Made by a program: the position numbers and the translations under genes. A DNA stretch of 5,802 bases from positions 1 through 5,802 of the forward strand of contig CAAFSR010000230.1 of the NCBI GenBank assembly GCA_900765705.1, read 5' to 3'. Positions 5,345 through 5,802 of this stretch are shown piece after piece. The notes beneath the pieces are model-generated. The model searched no databases and was not told where the DNA came from. It was given only the letters and a program-made list of their open reading frames with translations. Positions within the stretch are counted from its first letter, which is position 1, and every line of letters begins with the position of its first letter. This DNA comes from an uncultured Faecalibacterium sp. (GTDB lineage Bacteria; Bacillota; Clostridia; Oscillospirales; Ruminococcaceae).

Positions 5345-5802
5345 ATGTTGTCTGATTGCGGTTTCTTTGCTGGCCTGTACTGCCTGCTCCGGCCTCGATA
5401 GGTTAAGTGAAAATCTCAAGGATGGTGCAGAGCAGTTAAGCGACGATGTGGTGATTGGGAAAAGCAATGCTCTCATAACGCCTTATCAGTCTTTTGAGGG
5501 AAGCCGGACTTCGGACAATGATACTTTTCAGGCCACCTATAATGCTTCTGTAACTGGATTTAACGGACAGGATATTTTGGTTGCAGACACCGACCTCAAA
5601 GAAAATGAGTGCCGTGAAATAGTGATCCAATACCAGTTTGATTCCCTTGATGGAAAATGTCAGCTCATTTACATTTCCCCTGACTTAGAGGAACAAGTGC
5701 TTTCTGAATCATCCAGCGGAAGCGTTGCTGTTCAGCTTCAAGTAGGAGCGAACTACATCGGAATCACTGGCACAGACTATTCAGGAACGATCCAGATTAC
5801 CG
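5319..5802 (+). CDS. Predicted secreted lipoprotein, 5' part (runs off window end)
   Basis: ATG 5319 follows GAGGAAA (5307-5313) and sits 10 bases after the preceding stop. The 161 codons seen are open to the window edge. Residues 1-6 are basic, 7-19 hydrophobic, and LLAC (17-20) forms a lipobox, so cleavage before Cys20 and lipid anchoring on the outer face of the membrane are expected. Next comes a short charged helical linker (LDRLSENLKDGAEQLSDD, 26-43), then a domain rich in alternating beta-type residues from about 69, for example IVIQYQFDSLDG (101-112) and GANYIGITGTDYSGTIQI (143-160). I recognise no family. By position, after an immunity-type transporter, it could act like the LanI lipoproteins (NisI, SpaI) that bind the peptide at the cell surface, but no sequence likeness to them is visible. 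The broken copy is at 85-110. Confidence 0.85.
   Translation, partial: MRKIGKIIGCCLIAVSLLACTACSGLDRLSENLKDGAEQLSDDVVIGKSNALITPYQSFEGSRTSDNDTFQATYNASVTGFNGQDILVADTDLKENECREIVIQYQFDSLDGKCQLIYISPDLEEQVLSESSSGSVAVQLQVGANYIGITGTDYSGTIQIT

Noticed and set aside
1..5802. CRISPR array, tRNA, rRNA, insertion sequence or attachment site
   Set aside because: No regularly spaced repeats, cloverleaf, transposase or integrase sequence, or terminal inverted repeats were seen. The only long repeat is the pair 1-110 and 5235-5344, which is genic.

Overview
The window looks like accessory DNA from a low-to-mid GC Gram-positive bacterium, most likely a gut-type Clostridia member. This rests on strong AGGAGG-type ribosome sites, an extended -10 promoter, Firmicutes-style protein sequences and a lipoprotein with a classical lipobox. 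No species can be named from the sequence alone. Its core is a peptide-antibiotic (lantibiotic or bacitracin-type) sensing and self-protection locus. A two-component system on the minus strand (kinase 513-1877, regulator 1882-2583) faces away from a plus-strand ABC transporter operon: ATPase 2740-3504, two permeases 3501-4226 and 4243-5007, a 98-residue three-helix membrane protein 5012-5308, and a lipoprotein from 5319 that runs off the window end. The layout resembles LanFEG and CprABC/CprRK immunity loci, with two extra membrane-associated genes.

The 156-base divergent intergenic region (2584-2739) holds an extended -10 promoter for the regulator/kinase pair. It also holds a tandem 10-base repeat with an 11-base period, a good candidate for the regulator's binding site. 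A 13-bp dyad puts the ATPase ribosome site in its loop and the ATPase start codon in its stem.

The left end (1-440) is a scar. Bases 1-79 are identical to 5235-5313 (the end of the small membrane protein gene), and 80-110 are a diverged copy of the lipoprotein start. Homology then stops abruptly at 111. A terminator hairpin follows, then the C-terminal part of a sigma-70-like factor (region 4 only), then a large symmetrical, probably bidirectional terminator. So at least the tail of a second copy of the transporter operon lies just upstream. This points to duplication of the immunity cassette, or recombination between related cassettes.

Proposed function: the kinase senses a peptide at the membrane and phosphorylates the regulator, which switches on the transporter operon and perhaps its own operon. 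The transporter, small protein and lipoprotein then keep the peptide away from the membrane. The general role follows from family membership; the specific ligand and the roles of the last two genes are unknown.
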